Shown here: piece after piece, positions 61,812 to 64,000 of the stretch
Layout: the number at the start of each line of letters is the position of its first letter
Numbering within the stretch: position 1 is the stretch's first letter
Origin: Halosimplex salinum
Lineage (GTDB): Archaea > Halobacteriota > Halobacteria > Halobacteriales > Haloarculaceae
DNA: 64,000 bases
Direction of reading: 5' to 3'
Assembly (NCBI RefSeq): GCF_003730195.1
Contig: NZ_QWGG01000003.1
Span: 186,001-250,000 of the forward strand
The notes under the pieces: generated by a model
What the model saw: the letters and a program-made list of their open reading frames with translations, nothing else
The model's database searches: none
What the model was told of the DNA's origin: nothing
Made by a program: the position numbers and the translations under genes

Positions 61812-62510
61812 ATGACCGACATCGAGCGCCTGGACGAGCGGCTGACGGCGGTCGAGCGGGCGGTCGTCGACGGCGACTACGAGCTCGACGAGCTCGCGGA
61901 CCTCGCGGCGGTCGCCGACGACCTGGACCGGCTCGAGTCCCGCCTCGACGACGTCGAGGAGCGTCTCGCGACCGTCGAGGCGCGCTCGCAGTCAGTGGAG
62001 GGGTTCGTCGGGCAGGTCCGCTCCGTCAACGAGGACGTGGAGAAACGGGCGGACGCGGCCATCGCGGCCGTCGACCGCCTGGAGCGCCGCGTCGGCGAAC
62101 TCGAAGCGCTCACCGAGGGCCCGGCCCGCGGCGGGCGGGGCGACGACCGTCACCGGTCGGCCGGGGGCGGTCACGGGCGCGCCGGACCGGAGAACCCCGA
62201 GCGGTCCGTCGACCGGGTCGTCACCGGCGGCGACCAGGGACGGGGACGGGACGCCGGCGGAGCGAACGGCCAGGGCCGCGGCGCGGGCGCGGGCGCCGGC
62301 AACGGGGCCGGAACGGGAGCGGGTGGCCGTGGCGGGGCCGGCCGTCGCGCTGGAACCGGCGGAGCCGGCGGCCGCGCCGGGACTGCGAACGGCAGCGGCC
62401 GCGCCGACACCGACGGGGACGCCGATCAGGAGATGCTGTCCGACACGTTCGACCGCGACGACGACGACGGCGACGGTATCCTGACCGCGATCCGTTCGAA
62501 ACTGCCGTGA
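61812..62510 (+). CDS. Coiled-coil protein (DUF7310-like)
   Basis: The 232-residue protein starts with a long heptad-rich coiled coil (about 5-100: RLDERLTAVERAVVDGDYEL, LDRLESRLDDVEERLATVEA), continues with a Gly/Arg/Ala-rich disordered segment (105-205) and ends in acidic DADQEMLSDTFDRDDDDGDG. In haloarchaea such proteins (recalled as DUF7310) occur immediately before type IV pilus ATPase genes. It has no signal, so it is cytosolic. The next gene overlaps it by four bases (GTGA). Confidence 0.78.
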   Translation: MTDIERLDERLTAVERAVVDGDYELDELADLAAVADDLDRLESRLDDVEERLATVEARSQSVEGFVGQVRSVNEDVEKRADAAIAAVDRLERRVGELEALTEGPARGGRGDDRHRSAGGGHGRAGPENPERSVDRVVTGGDQGRGRDAGGANGQGRGAGAGAGNGAGTGAGGRGGAGRRAGTGGAGGRAGTANGSGRADTDGDADQEMLSDTFDRDDDDGDGILTAIRSKLP

Positions 62511-62974
62511 TCCGCGTCCTCCTTGCAGTCGTCCTGACCGTCGTGCTGCTCGGGATCGCGTTGCCGGCGATCGACCACGCGGCCGGCGCCAACAGCGACG
62601 GGCGTGTCGGGAGTATCGCCAGTCAGTTCGAACAGACCGCAGTCGAACTCGACGAGCGGGAAGACCTTCCCCCGAGAGGCGTGCAGGGTCCCCAACGGGT
62701 CCTGGAGGTGGAGTTCCCGACCCCGTCGCTCACGGCGACTTCGGTCCTGAAGTTCCAGATCGAGTACTTCCCAGACGAGAGACACAGTATCATCACCTAC
62801 CGCGTGGGAGGGCGTCCCGAGCGGACCCACCACGTCGACGCACCGGTCGTCAACGCCGACGGCGGGACGCTGAAGCTGGGGCGGATCACCGGACATCAGG
62901 AGTTTATCCTCCGGCTCGAACGGGAGCGCGGGACGGGCGACTCGATCATCCGGGTCCACCGGGTCGGCGGGTGA
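62507..62974 (+). CDS. Secreted or membrane-anchored protein (DUF7311-like)
   Basis: The 155-residue protein begins with a hydrophobic N-terminal segment (IRVLLAVVLTVVLLGIALPA, 2-21) and a beta-rich domain containing RVLEVEFPTPSLTATSVLKF and GRPERTHHVDAPVV. I recall it as DUF7311, always near haloarchaeal PilB/PilC genes. It is probably exported and either anchored by its N-terminal helix or assembled as a minor pilin. The GTG start overlaps the upstream stop. The PilB-type gene follows after 71 bases. Confidence 0.75.
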   Translation: MIRVLLAVVLTVVLLGIALPAIDHAAGANSDGRVGSIASQFEQTAVELDEREDLPPRGVQGPQRVLEVEFPTPSLTATSVLKFQIEYFPDERHSIITYRVGGRPERTHHVDAPVVNADGGTLKLGRITGHQEFILRLERERGTGDSIIRVHRVGG

Positions 62975-63010
62975 CCCGGTCACGTCGGCGAGACGCTCGC
63001 TCCCGCGTGT

Positions 63011-63020
63011 AGAAGTTTAA
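63011..63020 (+). promoter_or_regulatory. TATA-like element before the PilB-type gene
   Basis: AGAAGTTTAA is centred about 29 bases before the ATG at 63046. It could give the PilB-type gene its own leaderless transcript in addition to read-through from the upstream operon. Confidence 0.55.
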
Positions 63021-63045
63021 GACCGAACACGCGGCCACTCCCGGC

Positions 63046-64000
63046 ATGGCAAAGGGTACGTTCTCTCTGGGGTCGGTCCTCGGCGCGGTCGGGCTCGACG
63101 GTCTGGCCGGCGAGGGGCCGGACCAGACGGACGACGGTCCCTGTACCTGCGATCTGACCATCGAGGAGGGGACGCTGCTGGTCGACGCCTCGGCGTGTGA
63201 CGGCGACGGCGACCTGCGGGCGTCGCCGGCGTGTCGGGCGACGGTCGTCCGCCAACTCGCCGACCACACCGTCGGCGGGCTGGTCGTCCGGTCGAGCGGG
63301 CTGGAGTACCGCTACGGCGACCGCGCGCTCGACCTGCTCGGGACCGCCGGCCGGTTCGTCGACCTGCTGGGCGAGCGCGACGAGCGCCTCGCCGGGGCCG
63401 CCGCGACCGACCCGCTCTCGGTCGCCGAGGAGGTTGAGACGCGCGTCGGCCCGGTCGCCGACATCGCGACGCAGGCGGGGCTGGTCGGCGCGGCGGCCGA
63501 CGTCGAGGACTACGACGCGGCGCTGGCCCCGACCGTCGGCCTGACCGTCGGTCACTACTTCGTCGACCGGGCCGTCGACGACGGCGCACGGCTGCGGGAC
63601 GTGAGGGAACTGCCGACCGGCAGCACGGCACGTATCTACGGCCGCGAGGACTCCGTCCCCCTGTACTCGCTGGACGTGGTCGACGTGAGCCTCTCGGTCG
63701 ACCAGCGCGAACTCCTGCTGAAGGGGTACGAGGCCATCGCGAAGGGGTTAGTCGAGGGCGACCGTCGGGCCTCGCGGGCCGTCGAGTACGTCAGCGACGG
63801 CGAGGTCGACCCGATCCTGACGTCGATCCTCGGGAAGCACACGCAGGGGTACGGCGTGCTGGAGGACCTGTTCGCGGACCCGCGGGTGACAGACGTGTAC
63901 GCCACCTCGCCGGTCGGGTCGAACCCGATCCGGGTCGAGGTCGACGGGCAGGCGATGACGACGAACGTCCACCTCACCGAGGACGGCGGCGGGGCGCTGG
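63046..64000 (+). CDS. Type II/IV secretion (PilB-type) ATPase, N-terminal part (3' end outside window)
   Basis: The 318 residues visible before the window ends are the N-terminal domain of an archaeal type IV pilus/secretion ATPase. CTCDLTIEEGTLLVDASAC and repeated Cys near residue 60 are typical of haloarchaeal PilB. The later VDPILTSILGKHTQGYGVLEDLFADPRVTDVYATSPVGSNPI marks the start of the catalytic VirB11-like core (LADPRVTDV). The Walker motifs lie beyond the window. It should power assembly of pili from pilins such as the one encoded at 60 kb. Confidence 0.86.
   Translation, partial: MAKGTFSLGSVLGAVGLDGLAGEGPDQTDDGPCTCDLTIEEGTLLVDASACDGDGDLRASPACRATVVRQLADHTVGGLVVRSSGLEYRYGDRALDLLGTAGRFVDLLGERDERLAGAAATDPLSVAEEVETRVGPVADIATQAGLVGAAADVEDYDAALAPTVGLTVGHYFVDRAVDDGARLRDVRELPTGSTARIYGREDSVPLYSLDVVDVSLSVDQRELLLKGYEAIAKGLVEGDRRASRAVEYVSDGEVDPILTSILGKHTQGYGVLEDLFADPRVTDVYATSPVGSNPIRVEVDGQAMTTNVHLTEDGGGAL

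Overview
The window is chromosomal DNA of an extreme halophilic archaeon (class Halobacteria). It is very GC-rich, its proteins are strongly acidic, many TATA-type promoters lie about 27-30 bases before start codons (leaderless mRNAs), and it carries archaeal informational genes: SRP19, Gar1, FEN-1, an XPD-like helicase, GatE and a TFB. Haloarchaeal surface signatures (PGF-CTERM tails, Tat signals, lipoboxes, HalX regulators) fit. Gene content resembles the Haloarcula/Halosimplex side of the class, but that is an impression, not a measurement. DUF numbers below come from memory and were not checked.

Layout. 1-6.5 kb: aminotransferase tail, Gfo/Idh oxidoreductase, PAS histidine kinase, XPD/DinG helicase. 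6.5-7.5 kb: a tiny zinc-finger gene and a non-coding dispersed repeat. 7.5-14.7 kb: Get3-type ATPase, DJ-1/PfpI protein, glycerate kinase, SDR, methyltransferase, endonuclease V coupled to an AN1-finger rhomboid protease, HalX regulator. 14.7-19.4 kb: CAP-domain protein and a divergent B12-type ABC importer (btuCD / btuF) around one palindromic TATA element. 19.5-22.6 kb: srp19, gar1, a presenilin-type protease, and an ornithine-cyclodeaminase-like gene without a good start codon. 22.6-26.3 kb: AT-rich intergenic DNA, small proteins, a G-free tract, methyltransferase and GNAT genes. 26.3-37.1 kb: fen, a duplicated-domain Tat protein, lipoproteins, fumC, gatE, membrane proteins. 37.1-43.4 kb: DUF2071-like protein, TrmJ, YkgJ-like protein, NAD-binding protein, DUF5784/5786 genes. 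43.4-44.1 kb: an inverted copy of the dispersed repeat, then tRNA-Asp and a tandemly repeated structured element. 44.4-49.2 kb: DUF7504/HalX pair, small membrane proteins, PUA protein, M20 deacylase, DUF1028. 49.5-56 kb: divergent TFB, two MinD-like ATPases, paired TrkA-C membrane proteins. 56-64 kb: two GLUG-repeat PGF-CTERM surface proteins, a pilin-like protein, a HerA-like ATPase, and the start of a type IV pilus operon (coiled coil, small secreted protein, PilB-type ATPase cut by the window end).

How genes work together. Overlapping stop/start codons point to translational coupling in btuC-btuD, rhomboid-endoV, DUF7097-trmJ, DUF7857-minD, the TrkA-C pair, the 35.6-37.1 kb membrane pair and the pilus operon. 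The 56-64 kb stretch reads as a cell-surface module. No CRISPR array, intact transposase or integrase was seen. The least explained signals are non-coding: the repeated hairpin after tRNA-Asp, with a compensatory base change between copies, and the dispersed intergenic repeat shared by 7.0-7.3 kb and 43.4-43.7 kb.
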